A stretch of DNA of 64,000 nucleotides from Candidatus Kinetoplastibacterium desouzaii TCC079E (GTDB taxonomy: Bacteria; Pseudomonadota; Gammaproteobacteria; Burkholderiales; Burkholderiaceae_B): positions 744,001 through 808,000 of the forward strand of contig NC_020294.1 in the NCBI RefSeq assembly GCF_000340795.1, in the 5' to 3' direction. Below the pieces are notes generated by a model that was not told where the DNA came from, did not search any database, and saw nothing but the letters and a program-made list of their open reading frames with translations. Below, piece after piece: positions 28,501 to 37,557 of this stretch. A program made the translations under genes and the position numbers. The first letter of the stretch is position 1. Each line of letters starts with the position of its first letter.

Positions 28501-29148
28501 CTAAATTATACTAGACTTTAAACAATTAGAAACCATTTGCCGCAATGATAATAATTTGCCATGAAAAAAATGTGAACATGAAGGAATCATAATAATAGGT
28601 ATTGCTCTTGGTCTAGCCCAATCTAACATTTCACTAAATGCTACCACCTCATCTACTTCACCATGAATAATTACTGTATTACTAGGAATAACTAAATCAC
28701 TAAATTGAAAACGCTGAACAGCTGAACCAATAAGAATTAAATTTCTAATCCTTATTCCCAAATTATCTTTTAAAATCCTAGAAGATAATTCTGCAGCAAC
28801 AGCTGAACCAAATGAAAAACCTGATATAAAAAGTGGTAAGTCTAATAAGTAAGGATAAAGCTCAATTACATGTTTTATTAACCTAACCATGTCTTCAGTT
28901 TCACCAATACCATTATCAAAAACCCCAGAAGATTCACCAACACCTCTAAAATTAGGTCTAATTGATATTAAGCCTTGCCTCACACACTCTCTTGAAATTG
29001 TAGTTACAACCTTGTTGTCGCGACTTCCTCCATACAAAGGATGAGGATGTAATACTAAAGACCATCCATATATGTTACTAGGCCAATCAATAACATAGTC
29101 TATTGCCTCAGACCCATCTATTAAATTTTTTATTTCACTATTAGACAT
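28501..29148 (-). CDS. Alpha/beta hydrolase (COG2945 type)
   Basis: A 215-residue alpha/beta hydrolase of the COG2945 group. LHPHPLYGGSRDNKVV (residues 33-48) and RPNFRGVGESSG (64-75) are group signatures. The nucleophile elbow is GFSFGS with Ser112; the acid is probably the Asp in HGEVDEVV and the catalytic His lies in CSHFFHGKL. Members are small soluble esterases of unknown physiological substrate. The gene stands alone between dacA (same strand) and birA (divergent). A role cannot be inferred beyond hydrolase. Confidence 0.88.
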   Translation of the reverse strand: MSNSEIKNLIDGSEAIDYVIDWPSNIYGWSLVLHPHPLYGGSRDNKVVTTISRECVRQGLISIRPNFRGVGESSGVFDNGIGETEDMVRLIKHVIELYPYLLDLPLFISGFSFGSAVAAELSSRILKDNLGIRIRNLILIGSAVQRFQFSDLVIPSNTVIIHGEVDEVVAFSEMLDWARPRAIPIIMIPSCSHFFHGKLLSLRQMVSNCLKSSII

Positions 29149-29397
29149 AAATTAAAATCTCAAATCGTTGTAATTTTCATCAACAATCTAAATATATTGC
29201 ATAATTGATGGAAGTAGTATCCAGGTATATGAGAAAATAAACCAGAATAAAACTCAAGATATACTTATTAATCAATATACTATTTAAGTTCGTAAACAAG
29301 TATAATTAATTATATATTTATTAAATTATATATTCTACAAATTGAGACTACTAGAAAACCTTTATAAAAAAATATAATTACTTGGAATTTTATTAAA

Positions 29398-30234
29398 ATG
29401 CCTTCTATATCTTTTGAAAAAAATAAATTATTATTAAAAAAGATAGAAAAAGAACTATATATGTTCAATAAAATATTATGGACTAACGATACATCATCTA
29501 CTAATTTAGACTTATTAAACATGATAAAAAATAAAAATGTAGAATTACCATGTTTAATAGGAACAAATCATCAATATGCAGGTAAAGGAAGACAAGGTAA
29601 AAGTTGGCTTAGCAATAATGATCTAATGTTTTCTTGTGGCTTTAAAATTAGAATTCCTAGTTTCAACTTGTCTTCTATAGCAATAGTAGCTGGAATCAGT
29701 GCCTGTGAATCTCTAAAAAAAATAGCAGGTAATAAAGGCTTAGAGTTAAATCTTAAATGGCCTAATGATATTCAATGGAAAGAAAAGAAACTATCTGGCA
29801 TATTAGTAGAAACTATTAAAGACAAAAAAGAAAATAATATTCATAATATAGTTCTAGGAATAGGTGTAAATCTAAACGATGCATTATATAAATCACAGAT
29901 TCTTCATAGAAGTGTGGCTGATTGGTCAGAAATCACTAATAATATAAAACCTGAGCAAATTGTTAAAATTATAACTACTATATGTATATCCTGGTATAAA
30001 GATATGTATCTTCTACAAAATTACGGACTAAAAATCTTTTATGATCGTTTCAATAGAATTGATTTCCTATTTGGGAAAAGAATTAACGTTGAGGAAAATG
30101 GAATAAAAACTCAAAATGGAATAGCAGAAGGAATAAATGAACTAGGACATCTAACAATAAAAACAATGTCTGGAAAAGAATCTGTATATTTTGGTAATGT
30201 TTCTATCAATTGTAAAAATGATCATTTTAATTGA
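29398..30234 (+). CDS. birA: Biotin-[acetyl-CoA-carboxylase] ligase
   Basis: A 278-residue ligase. The biotin/ATP loop is GKGRQGKSW (residues 62-70), followed by KWPNDIQW (120-127) and the catalytic-region lysine in KKLSGILVE (130-138), then LGIGVNLN. It attaches biotin to BCCP of acetyl-CoA carboxylase. The N-terminal winged-helix repressor domain of E. coli BirA is absent, so it should not regulate transcription. An internal ATG at 29461 (MFNKILWTN) starts just before the conserved domain and may be the true start. Its end overlaps coaX by 17 nt, matching the BirA-CoaX (Baf) pairing seen in Bordetella relatives. Confidence 0.93.
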   Translation: MPSISFEKNKLLLKKIEKELYMFNKILWTNDTSSTNLDLLNMIKNKNVELPCLIGTNHQYAGKGRQGKSWLSNNDLMFSCGFKIRIPSFNLSSIAIVAGISACESLKKIAGNKGLELNLKWPNDIQWKEKKLSGILVETIKDKKENNIHNIVLGIGVNLNDALYKSQILHRSVADWSEITNNIKPEQIVKIITTICISWYKDMYLLQNYGLKIFYDRFNRIDFLFGKRINVEENGIKTQNGIAEGINELGHLTIKTMSGKESVYFGNVSINCKNDHFN

Positions 30235-31021
30235 TTCTGGTAATAGTAGAATAAAAATTGGCTGGTTGGATTATAAAATGAATGTAGCACGCCGTGAATC
30301 TCATGCTGCTATTTTTGATAATCTGAATATAAAATCACTAAGTCAATGGATATCAACACTACCTAAAACTCCTATATATGCAATAGGCTCAAACGTTGCT
30401 GGTAAACAAAGAGAAGCTATTATTACCAACGAACTACACAAGGTTGGTTGTGATGTTAATTGGATTTCTTCTACAAAAGAAATGTTTGGCCTCACTAACA
30501 ACTATCAATCTCCCTATATGTTAGGTACAGATAGATGGGCATCTATGATAGGTATTCTTTCTAGACAAACCATTGATCATCCTCCTTTTATCGTAGCTAG
30601 TTTTGGAACAGCAACTACGATAGATACAGTTAGTCCTGACAATATATTCATGAATGGAATAATATTACCAGGAACTTTTATGATGAGACAAGCTTTAACA
30701 AACGGCACTGCTAATTTACCTATGACCAATGGAAATTCAACAAGATTTTCTACTGACACCATAAAAGCAATAAATTCAGGAGTAGCTGCAGCACAATCTG
30801 GGGCTCTTATGAAACAATATACAGAAGCTTTCCATATTTACAAACAAATTCCTAATATATATGTCACAGGAGGAGTATGGCCAGAATTAGAAACAGAAAT
30901 ACGTAATTTACTAGGCAAAACAAATTTAGATAATAGAAAAAAGATAGAAATATCTTATATAGATAGACCAGTTCTTGATGGTCTTGCACGCATAGCAGAA
31001 CTTTATTATAGAAATAATTAA
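30218..31021 (+). CDS. coaX: Type III pantothenate kinase
   Basis: A 267-residue ASKHA-fold kinase when started at 30218 (MIILIDSGNSRIKIGW, with Asp6 in the phosphate-1 loop). A start at 30191 would add nine residues deeper inside birA and disrupt the conserved N-terminus. Other motifs are MLGTDRWASMIG, ASFGTATTIDTV and GIILPGTFMM. It phosphorylates pantothenate, the first step of CoA synthesis; panB, for pantothenate synthesis, is encoded at 36093. No Shine-Dalgarno is obvious, so translation probably depends on coupling to birA. Confidence 0.94.
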   Translation: MIILIDSGNSRIKIGWLDYKMNVARRESHAAIFDNLNIKSLSQWISTLPKTPIYAIGSNVAGKQREAIITNELHKVGCDVNWISSTKEMFGLTNNYQSPYMLGTDRWASMIGILSRQTIDHPPFIVASFGTATTIDTVSPDNIFMNGIILPGTFMMRQALTNGTANLPMTNGNSTRFSTDTIKAINSGVAAAQSGALMKQYTEAFHIYKQIPNIYVTGGVWPELETEIRNLLGKTNLDNRKKIEISYIDRPVLDGLARIAELYYRNN

Positions 31022-31186
31022 TTTTATAATTCTAAGATTTATTATTCATAAAATTTTATATGTATTTAAAGATTATCAAATTAAGAAACAACTGAACCTT
31101 AAAAATTGTAAATAATATAATACTATAATTAACTAATTATTAACCCTACATATTATCCATATAGCAATACAATTTACGCAGTTCCA

Positions 31187-31239
31187 ATTACAACACACAT
31201 TTCATCTATATTATTACAAATGAAATGTTATGCTGTAAT
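31187..31239. terminator. Interrupted hairpin between coaX and aspS
   Basis: A 9-bp stem (ACATTTCAT at 31197-31205 with 31220-31228) is capped by a 14-nt loop and extended, after an internal loop of 4 and 5 nt, by a 6-bp stem (31187-31192 with 31234-31239). It lies in the 244-nt convergent gap, 26 nt from the aspS stop, and may terminate either gene. The remaining AT-rich part of the gap shows nothing further. Confidence 0.45.
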
Positions 31240-31265
31240 ATCCCTATCCTAAGTGTAGATTGATT

Positions 31266-33053
31266 CTAATCGTCAGTATTCCTTAACTTAATATGCAACT
31301 CATCTAATTGTTCAACATTTACTGTTGATGGTGCTTGAGTTAGTAAACATTGTGCCCTTTGAGTTTTTGGAAAAGCTATTACATCACGAATAGATTCAGC
31401 TCCTGTCATTATTGCTACCAATCTATCCAATCCAAAAGCTATTCCACCATGAGGAGGAGCTCCATATTGTAAAGCATCTAACAAGAATCCAAATCTATCT
31501 TTGACTTCGTCATTATTTAATTTTAATGCTTTAAAAACTTGTTTCTGAATATTCTCTCTATGAATTCGAATAGAACCACCACCTATTTCCCAGCCATTCA
31601 AAACCATATCATATGCTTTTGATATAACTTTATCATATCTTTTTTCTTCTAAAAAGATATCATGTCCATCTTTTGGGCTAGTAAAAGGATGATGAATAGC
31701 AACATAACGATCTTCCTTTTCATCATATTCGAACATAGGAAAATCTATAACCCAAAGAGGTTTCCATGAATCAATAAATAAACTATTCTGCCTACCAAAA
31801 TCACTAGTTCCTATTTTTAATCTCAATGCTCCCATAGAATCATTTACAATTTTCTTTTTATCAGCACCAAAAAAAATAATATCACCATTTTGTGCTGATG
31901 TTCTTTCTATTAAAAGACTTAAAGCCTTATCATTAATATTTTTTACTATAGGTGATTGAATTCCATCACGTCCTTTATCAAGATCTAATATTTTAATATA
32001 AGCAAGACCCTTTGCACCGTATACACTTACAAATTTAGTATAACTATCTATATCACTCCTAGACATAGAAGCACCAGACGGTACTCTCAAAGCAACTACT
32101 TTACTACTAGAATCAGAAGCCGCTGAAGAAAAAATCTTAAAATCGACATCTTTAACAATATCTGTAACATCTATTAATGATAAATTTACACGAAGATCTG
32201 GTTTGTCGGAACCATATATTTCTAATGCCTCTTTCCATGTAATGGTAGGAAAAGGATCAGGCAATTCAATATTTTTAATGGATCTAAAAATATCTCTAAT
32301 CATTCTTTCAAAAATATTACGGATCTCTTCCTCTCCTAAGAAAGATAATTCACAATCAATTTGAGTAAATTCTGGTTGCCTATCAGAACGTAAATCCTCA
32401 TCACGAAAACATTTCGTGATTTGATAATATCTATCAAAACCTGAAACCATCAACATCTGCTTAAATAATTGAGGTGACTGAGGTAACGCAAAGAAATGTC
32501 CATCATGCACACGAGAAGGAACTAAATAATCTCGCGCTCCTTCAGGAGTACTTTTAGTAAGCATTGGTGTTTCTATTTCTATAAAACCTAAAGCATCCAA
32601 AAAATTTCTAGCTTCTTTTGTAACAAGATGCCTTATTTTAAGATTATTCTGCATTTGTGATCTACGCAGATCCAAAACTCTATGAGTTAAACGAGTTGTT
32701 TCCGATAAATTTATATCATCCAAATGAAATGGTATAGACTTTGCAGAATTAAAAATATCCAGATTATTACAAACTACTTCTATATCTCCAGTCATTAAAT
32801 CAGTATTTTTTGTTCCACTTGGACGTAATCTAACAACTCCTTTCACAAAAATACAATATTCATTACGTAAAGTTCCAGCTAACTGGAAACAATCATCTTT
32901 AGGATCAAAAACAACTTGCACTAATCCAGTATGATCTCGCAAATCTATAAATATTACACCTCCATGATCACGACGACGATGAACCCACCCACATAGAACA
33001 ATAGTTTTATCTAAATATTCTTGAGAAACCTGACCAACATAGCAGGTACGCAT
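31266..33053 (-). CDS. aspS: Aspartyl-tRNA synthetase
   Basis: A 595-residue class IIb synthetase with the N-terminal OB anticodon-binding domain ([20 protein letters not shown] near residues 19-38), class II motif 2 [18 protein letters not shown], and motif 3 [13 protein letters not shown] near the C-terminus, plus the bacterial-type insertion domain. Because gatCAB is present, this may be the non-discriminating form that also charges tRNAAsn; the sequence alone does not settle it. It is last in a minus-strand set with the FmdB zinc ribbon and DUF502 genes, a common betaproteobacterial order. Confidence 0.97.
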   Translation of the reverse strand: MRTCYVGQVSQEYLDKTIVLCGWVHRRRDHGGVIFIDLRDHTGLVQVVFDPKDDCFQLAGTLRNEYCIFVKGVVRLRPSGTKNTDLMTGDIEVVCNNLDIFNSAKSIPFHLDDINLSETTRLTHRVLDLRRSQMQNNLKIRHLVTKEARNFLDALGFIEIETPMLTKSTPEGARDYLVPSRVHDGHFFALPQSPQLFKQMLMVSGFDRYYQITKCFRDEDLRSDRQPEFTQIDCELSFLGEEEIRNIFERMIRDIFRSIKNIELPDPFPTITWKEALEIYGSDKPDLRVNLSLIDVTDIVKDVDFKIFSSAASDSSSKVVALRVPSGASMSRSDIDSYTKFVSVYGAKGLAYIKILDLDKGRDGIQSPIVKNINDKALSLLIERTSAQNGDIIFFGADKKKIVNDSMGALRLKIGTSDFGRQNSLFIDSWKPLWVIDFPMFEYDEKEDRYVAIHHPFTSPKDGHDIFLEEKRYDKVISKAYDMVLNGWEIGGGSIRIHRENIQKQVFKALKLNNDEVKDRFGFLLDALQYGAPPHGGIAFGLDRLVAIMTGAESIRDVIAFPKTQRAQCLLTQAPSTVNVEQLDELHIKLRNTDD

Positions 33054-33096
33054 TACAAAAACTCCATTTTAAACATTAGTTAAACTTATTAAATAC

Positions 33097-33702
33097 TTAT
33101 AAATTTGATTCATAAGGACTAACTACACCCATAGATACAATATATTTCAGAGCATTATCAACAGTAATATTCAAAACAATTATATCTTCCTCCTTTAGAA
33201 TTAAAAAGAAACCAGATGTAGGATTAGGTGTTGTTGGAACATAAACACTTACATATGACCCAGATGTGCTAGATAAAACTAGATCACCAGGAACACCAGT
33301 TAAAAATGCTATAGTCCAACAAGATTTTCTAGGATATTCAATTAAAACAGCTTGTTTAAAAGATTGATTTTCTGGTGATAAAATTGTGTCACTTACCTGT
33401 TTAACAGAATTATATATAGAGCGAACTAATGGAATACGCCCTAATAAAGATTCCCAATAATTAAGGATAGTACGTCCAATTAAATTAGCAGCTAAAATAC
33501 CAGTAATAAGAATTACAAAAAAAACTAAAAACAATCGAAATCCTGGTATATTAAATCCTAACAAAGACTTGGAAGATAAAAAATTAGGAACAAATGCTTC
33601 CAATATGTTAACTAATAGATTAAGTACCCATAAAGTTATAACTATTGGAATCCAAACCAAAAGACCAGTAATAAAATATTTTTTAAACATATTATAGTTC
33701 AC
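33097..33702 (-). CDS. DUF502 family inner-membrane protein
   Basis: A 201-residue protein with two N-terminal transmembrane helices (about residues 9-33 and 50-72) and a soluble C-terminal domain containing RIPLVRSIYNSVKQVSDTIL and the segment VYVPTTPNPTSGFF, both typical of DUF502. Function is unknown. It lies 12 nt downstream of the FmdB zinc ribbon and 43 nt upstream of aspS on the same strand, an arrangement conserved in Betaproteobacteria. Retention in a reduced genome suggests a useful membrane role. Confidence 0.9.
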   Translation of the reverse strand: MNYNMFKKYFITGLLVWIPIVITLWVLNLLVNILEAFVPNFLSSKSLLGFNIPGFRLFLVFFVILITGILAANLIGRTILNYWESLLGRIPLVRSIYNSVKQVSDTILSPENQSFKQAVLIEYPRKSCWTIAFLTGVPGDLVLSSTSGSYVSVYVPTTPNPTSGFFLILKEEDIIVLNITVDNALKYIVSMGVVSPYESNL

Positions 33703-33714
33703 TTATAATAAATA

Positions 33715-33990
33715 CTAATCATCAGTAGTTTTAGTAGGAGTTTCTTTAGGAGTAGCAATTCCTTCATTAGCCTTAACTTCTTCTTTAATAGAACTTTTAT
33801 TATTTTTTTCATTTTTAAAGTCTGTCACATACCAACCAGTACCTTTTAACTGAAAGTTAGGCGCTGTAACTTGTTTTAAATATGAATTCTTCCCACAATT
33901 AGGACAATTTTTAATAGGATCTTCATTCATTTTTTGTAACACCTCATTACTATGACCACACATTTCGCATCTATAAGCGTAAATTGGCAC
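33715..33990 (-). CDS. FmdB-family zinc ribbon protein
   Basis: A 91-residue protein starting MPIYAYRCEMCGH with a second pair CPNCG (residues 29-33): a CxxC...CxxC zinc ribbon of the FmdB/CxxC_CxxC_SSSS type. The region TAPNFQLKGTGWYVTDFK follows, and the tail is lysine-, glutamate- and threonine-rich and disordered. Family function is unclear; it was first noted near formamidase genes. It heads a probable operon with DUF502 and aspS. The divergent 463-nt gap upstream holds its promoter. Confidence 0.9.
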   Translation of the reverse strand: MPIYAYRCEMCGHSNEVLQKMNEDPIKNCPNCGKNSYLKQVTAPNFQLKGTGWYVTDFKNEKNNKSSIKEEVKANEGIATPKETPTKTTDD

Positions 33991-34453
33991 AACAATCTCC
34001 TAATAAAAAAACAACACTTCTAATATAGAAGTATTTACAATAGAAATACAAAGACCATATAAACGTATTTATGTCATATAGAACATATTTAAAATATAGT
34101 TATATAGTAACCAGAATTATAGATAAATCCTATGAATTGAATGAATATCAATCGCCAAATAAGCACCTAAATATAAAATTACCTTTATAAATTTTAAAAT
34201 GTTGTTTTTTATAACATGAACACATTAAGTAATAACACTAAATAATCTAAAATATTTATATATATGAATATATTTTCATTAAAGCAATACCTATAATACA
34301 AATATTACTAATATTCTTCAGTATATCTATAAAAACAGATATATTTACTATGAAATAGTTTATTAAGAAACATAACCTAAATATACAAATGAAGTAGAAA
34401 GAATTATTATCAATATAATTAAATATTTTTTAAAAATAAATAGGGGAACCTAA
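33991..34453. other. 463-nt AT-rich divergent gap (FmdB gene / aminotransferase)
   Basis: No gene is visible on either strand. The gap holds a 17-nt palindrome next to the FmdB gene, a TATAAT on the minus strand at 34121-34116 that could serve that gene, and a slightly GC-richer patch at 34145-34168. The remainder is simple AT-rich sequence. The aminotransferase ribosome-binding site AGGGGA lies at 34442-34447. Confidence 0.6.
34016..34032. promoter_or_regulatory. Palindrome ACTTCTA-ATA-TAGAAGT upstream of the FmdB gene
   Basis: Perfect 7-nt arms flank 3 nt, 26 nt before the FmdB-family start codon. It falls within the expected 5' untranslated region or operator position. The function is unknown. 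Confidence 0.35.
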
Positions 34454-35659
34454 GTGAATAACACAATAGAACCTGAATTTCATTTTTCAGATCGTGCGTT
34501 AAAACTAACTAGCTCTGCAATAAGGGAAATTCTAAAAGTTACAGAAAAAAAAGAAATAATTTCTTTTGCTGGAGGTCTACCTTCTCCAGATGGTTTCCCT
34601 GTAGAAATAATGCAAGAAGCTTTTAATAAAGTTCTTGCAGAAAATGGTCGAACTGCATTGCAGTATGGAACAACTGAAGGATATACACCTTTAAGACAGT
34701 GGATTGTAGAAGAAATGAATGAATCTGGAGCCAATATCAATATTGACCAAGTTCTTGTAGTTTCCGGATCACAACAAGCTATTGATCTATTAGGTAAAAT
34801 TTTTATCAATGAAGGTGATAAAATTCTAGTAGAAAATCCTAGTTACTTAGGAGCATTACAATCATTTGGATTATATCAACCAAATTTCGTGCCTGTATCT
34901 ACAGATGATGGAGGACTCATTCCTGAACATATTACAGAACAAATTGCATTTAATGCTCGCTTCCTATATGCATTACCAAATTTCCAAAATCCTACAGGAA
35001 GAACTCTAAGCCTAGAAAGAAGGAAAACACTCGTAAAAATTATGGGTGATTTAAATATTCCAATAATAGAAGATGATCCATACGGAGAATTACGATATAC
35101 AGGTAATAAGCAACCCAGCTTACTATCTCTATCTAAAGAAAATAATAGCACAGTAATTAGATTAGGTACCTTCTCAAAAATACTAGCTCCTGGATTGCGT
35201 TTGGGATATGTAATAGCTCCCACTCCTATCATAAGGAAACTTGTACAAGCAAAACAAGCAACAGATTTACATACACCTATGCTGACACAAATGGCTGTTT
35301 ATGAAGTCATAAAAAATGGATTTCTAAAAACACATTTGCCAAAAATCAGAGAAATTTACCGTACACAGGGACAATGTATGTTAAAAGCTATAAAAGATGA
35401 ATTTCCCAAAGATGTCAAATGGACAAAACCAGAAGGTGGTATGTTCTTATGGATTACACTGCCCAAACATCTAGACAGTAGCTTACTATTAAACAAAGCA
35501 ATTAAGCGTAATATAGCTTTCGTAACAGGGAAACCATTCTTTATAGCTCCAACTCCTGAAGAAAATTGTACAATGAGACTAAGTTTTGCTACTGTTCCTG
35601 AAGATAAAATCATAGAAGGAATATCATCATTAGGTCAGCTAATTAAAGAAAACTTATAA
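34454..35659 (+). CDS. PLP-dependent aminotransferase (COG1167, aminoadipate/aromatic type)
   Basis: A 401-residue fold-type I aminotransferase resembling the catalytic half of MocR proteins and LysN-type 2-aminoadipate aminotransferases, without a winged-helix domain. Features are FAGGLPSPDGFP (residues 38-49), the SGSQQAIDLLGK segment, ALPNFQNPTGRTLS, and the PLP lysine K242 in TFSKILAPGLRLGY. The GTG start at 34454 has AGGGGA 6 nt upstream. It stands alone. The substrate is unresolved; in a reduced genome it may have become a general transaminase for several amino acids (inference). Confidence 0.87.
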   Translation: MNNTIEPEFHFSDRALKLTSSAIREILKVTEKKEIISFAGGLPSPDGFPVEIMQEAFNKVLAENGRTALQYGTTEGYTPLRQWIVEEMNESGANINIDQVLVVSGSQQAIDLLGKIFINEGDKILVENPSYLGALQSFGLYQPNFVPVSTDDGGLIPEHITEQIAFNARFLYALPNFQNPTGRTLSLERRKTLVKIMGDLNIPIIEDDPYGELRYTGNKQPSLLSLSKENNSTVIRLGTFSKILAPGLRLGYVIAPTPIIRKLVQAKQATDLHTPMLTQMAVYEVIKNGFLKTHLPKIREIYRTQGQCMLKAIKDEFPKDVKWTKPEGGMFLWITLPKHLDSSLLLNKAIKRNIAFVTGKPFFIAPTPEENCTMRLSFATVPEDKIIEGISSLGQLIKENL

Positions 35660-36092
35660 TACTGAACATTAACACAGAATAATACTTATCATCAAAAGAT
35701 TTAAATGACACTAACAATTATGCTTTATATTAACTCTAATACTAAGCATATAAGTTATGTCACTTAAATCTTCTTGAAAATAAATAATCTTCAATATTGA
35801 TAAAGACATTTACTCATAAAATAATAGTGCTAAGTACAAATCAATTAAATAATTATATTAATAATATGATATATCTATATCTAACTTAACGAATTGGGTA
35901 GTTTTATCTAGAATTACAATAATTTAATTTCTTAACAAGCATTAAGACTCAATAAAAACAAATAAAAAACATAACAAATCAATTATTTGATTTACATAAA
36001 AATAAGATATAACACAAAAAAGTTAATAAATTACGTGTTTGTGCATCAGAGCCGTATAAGGTATTCTCAATCTAAACATTAGAGAAATCTTT
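35660..36092. other. 433-nt convergent gap (aminotransferase / panB)
   Basis: No convincing gene is present. The gap contains a 77-nt multi-segment hairpin at 35696-35772 close to the aminotransferase and a GC-richer patch at 36032-36073 close to panB, described separately. The middle is AT-rich without visible structure. For a genome this compact, it is a long convergent gap. Confidence 0.6.
35696..35772. repeat. 77-nt multi-segment inverted repeat
   Basis: Four nested stems pair in register: 35696-35704 with 35764-35772 (AAGATTTAA, 9 bp), 35706-35709 with 35759-35762 (TGAC), 35712-35715 with 35754-35757 (TAAC), and 35720-35725 with 35744-35749 (ATGCTT). Small bulges separate them, around an 18-nt apical loop. 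It may be the aminotransferase terminator or the relic of a longer palindrome. It does not fold as a tRNA cloverleaf. Confidence 0.5.
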
Positions 36093-36902
36093 CTAAGAAA
36101 AAAAACAATGTTCTTTGCCTGGAAAAGCACTTTCTCTAACTTCTGAAACATATTGTTCAACAGCTTTTGCAATATGATCCTCCATACAAATATATTGTTT
36201 TACAAACTTTGGTGAAAAATCTTTTTGCATACCTAAAATATCATTAATTACAAGTATTTGTCCATCACAAGAAGGAGATGCTCCTATACCTATCACCGGA
36301 ATACTTAATTTACTTGAGATTCTTTCTCCAATAGATTCAGCAACACACTCTAGTACTATAGCAAAAGCACCAGCATCTTCTAATGATAAAGCATCATCTA
36401 AAATTTTTTTAAAAATATATTCTTCTGATTTAAGAGCCTTAAAACCACCAGCTGTATTAAATTGTTGAGGCATTAATCCAACATGACCCATAACTGGAAT
36501 TCCTCTTTTAGTTAAGAAACTAACAGTTTTTGCCATTTCTGAGCCTCCTTCTAACTTAATAGCTTGAGCTCCAGTATTAGCTAAAACCTTGGCTGAATTC
36601 ATAAATGCCTGAGACTCAGACTCTTGATAAGAACCAAAAGGCATATCAATTATAATACAAGCACTCTTTGATGATCTTACTACAGCAGATCCGTGAGCTA
36701 TCATCATATCTAAAGTAACAGACAAAGTATCAGAAAATCCATATAAAGCCATCCCAAGAGAATCTCCAACCAATATAAAATCCACATACCTATCAACAAT
36801 TCTTGCTACAGATGATGTATATGCAGTTAAAGCTGCAATCTTTTGTTTACCTTTAGAATTCTTAATAACAAATATATTTTTTCTTATGCTTGGCATAGAC
36901 AT
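36093..36902 (-). CDS. panB: Ketopantoate hydroxymethyltransferase
   Basis: A 269-residue PanB. Family motifs include ALTAYTSSVARIVD (residues 24-37), VGDSLGMALYG (41-51), MPFGSYQ, IKLEGG, GHVGLMPQ and IGIGASPSCDGQILV. It adds a hydroxymethyl group from methylene-THF to ketoisovalerate, the first committed step to pantothenate. Type III pantothenate kinase is encoded at 30218, so part of the CoA route is retained. Either of two N-terminal methionines (residues 1 and 3) may be used. It lies 57 nt downstream of ssb on the same strand. Confidence 0.96.
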   Translation of the reverse strand: MSMPSIRKNIFVIKNSKGKQKIAALTAYTSSVARIVDRYVDFILVGDSLGMALYGFSDTLSVTLDMMIAHGSAVVRSSKSACIIIDMPFGSYQESESQAFMNSAKVLANTGAQAIKLEGGSEMAKTVSFLTKRGIPVMGHVGLMPQQFNTAGGFKALKSEEYIFKKILDDALSLEDAGAFAIVLECVAESIGERISSKLSIPVIGIGASPSCDGQILVINDILGMQKDFSPKFVKQYICMEDHIAKAVEQYVSEVRESAFPGKEHCFFS

Positions 36903-36959
36903 ATTTATAATATCCTTCTAATAAATTAAAAATATTTACAAAAAATAACAGCTTTATTC

Positions 36960-37436
36960 TTAAAATGGAATATCATCATCCATTTCTGACAAATCATCAA
37001 AAACTTTATTATCTGAATATGAAACACCCTGTTGTTGCTTGTTTTTATATGCACGTGGATTTTGTTTTTCCTCAGGTATAACATTTTCAATATTACTATC
37101 TCTTGAACCAAGCATTTGCATTTGATCAGCGATAATTTCTGTACTATACCTATCGGCACCAGTATCCTTATCTTGCCATTTCCTAGTTTTTAATCTTCCT
37201 TCTAAATAAATAGGTCTTCCTTTCTTTAAAAACTCACCTACTACTTCTGCTAAACGATTATAAAAAACAACACGGTGCCACTCTGTTTCCTCCTTACGCT
37301 CTCCAGTGTTCTTATCTTTCCATTGAGACGTTGTAGCGACCGAAATATTACAAATAGCAGATCCTTCTGGTGTATAGCGAACTTCAGGATCTCTTCCCAA
37401 ATGACCAATTATAATAACCTTATTAACCGAAGCCAT
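36960..37436 (-). CDS. ssb: Single-stranded DNA-binding protein
   Basis: A 158-residue SSB with the N-terminal OB fold ([21 protein letters not shown]..., then [14 protein letters not shown] and [20 protein letters not shown]), a short glutamine/asparagine-rich linker and the protein-interaction tip DDDIPF. It coats single-stranded DNA in replication and repair. It is divergent from uvrA, the same pairing as in E. coli, where the shared region has an SOS operator; here a related-looking palindrome is at 37475-37492. Confidence 0.97.
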   Translation of the reverse strand: MASVNKVIIIGHLGRDPEVRYTPEGSAICNISVATTSQWKDKNTGERKEETEWHRVVFYNRLAEVVGEFLKKGRPIYLEGRLKTRKWQDKDTGADRYSTEIIADQMQMLGSRDSNIENVIPEEKQNPRAYKNKQQQGVSYSDNKVFDDLSEMDDDIPF

Positions 37437-37474
37437 AAAATACCACCTAATAATTATTTGTTTATCAAATTGAA

Positions 37475-37492
37475 TTGTATATCAGTATACAA
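37475..37492. promoter_or_regulatory. Palindrome TTGTATA-TCAG-TATACAA between ssb and uvrA
   Basis: Perfect 7-nt arms flank 4 nt, 38 nt before ssb and 65 nt before uvrA. It resembles a LexA box (CTG-N10-CAG) but reads TTG-N12-CAA, two bases longer at the centre. It may be a degraded or altered SOS operator, or a shared promoter element. Confidence 0.45.
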
Positions 37493-37557
37493 ATACTTTA
37501 AACTCATTAGTTATTTAGAAAATATTTTTTTATGATTAAACAAAAAATAGTGTAAAT

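Noticed and set aside
34100-34170. Short coding-like minus-strand frame upstream of the FmdB gene
   Set aside because: It is only about 24 codons, lacks a start codon and ribosome-binding site, and matches no family I recognise; chance is sufficient.
35696-35772. tRNA-length structure of 77 nt
   Set aside because: Pairing is nested end to end with no D- or T-arm hairpins and no GTTCGA motif, so it is not a tRNA.
36926-37159. 77-codon minus-strand frame within ssb
   Set aside because: It lies in an alternative frame of ssb and its composition is that of a shadow frame.
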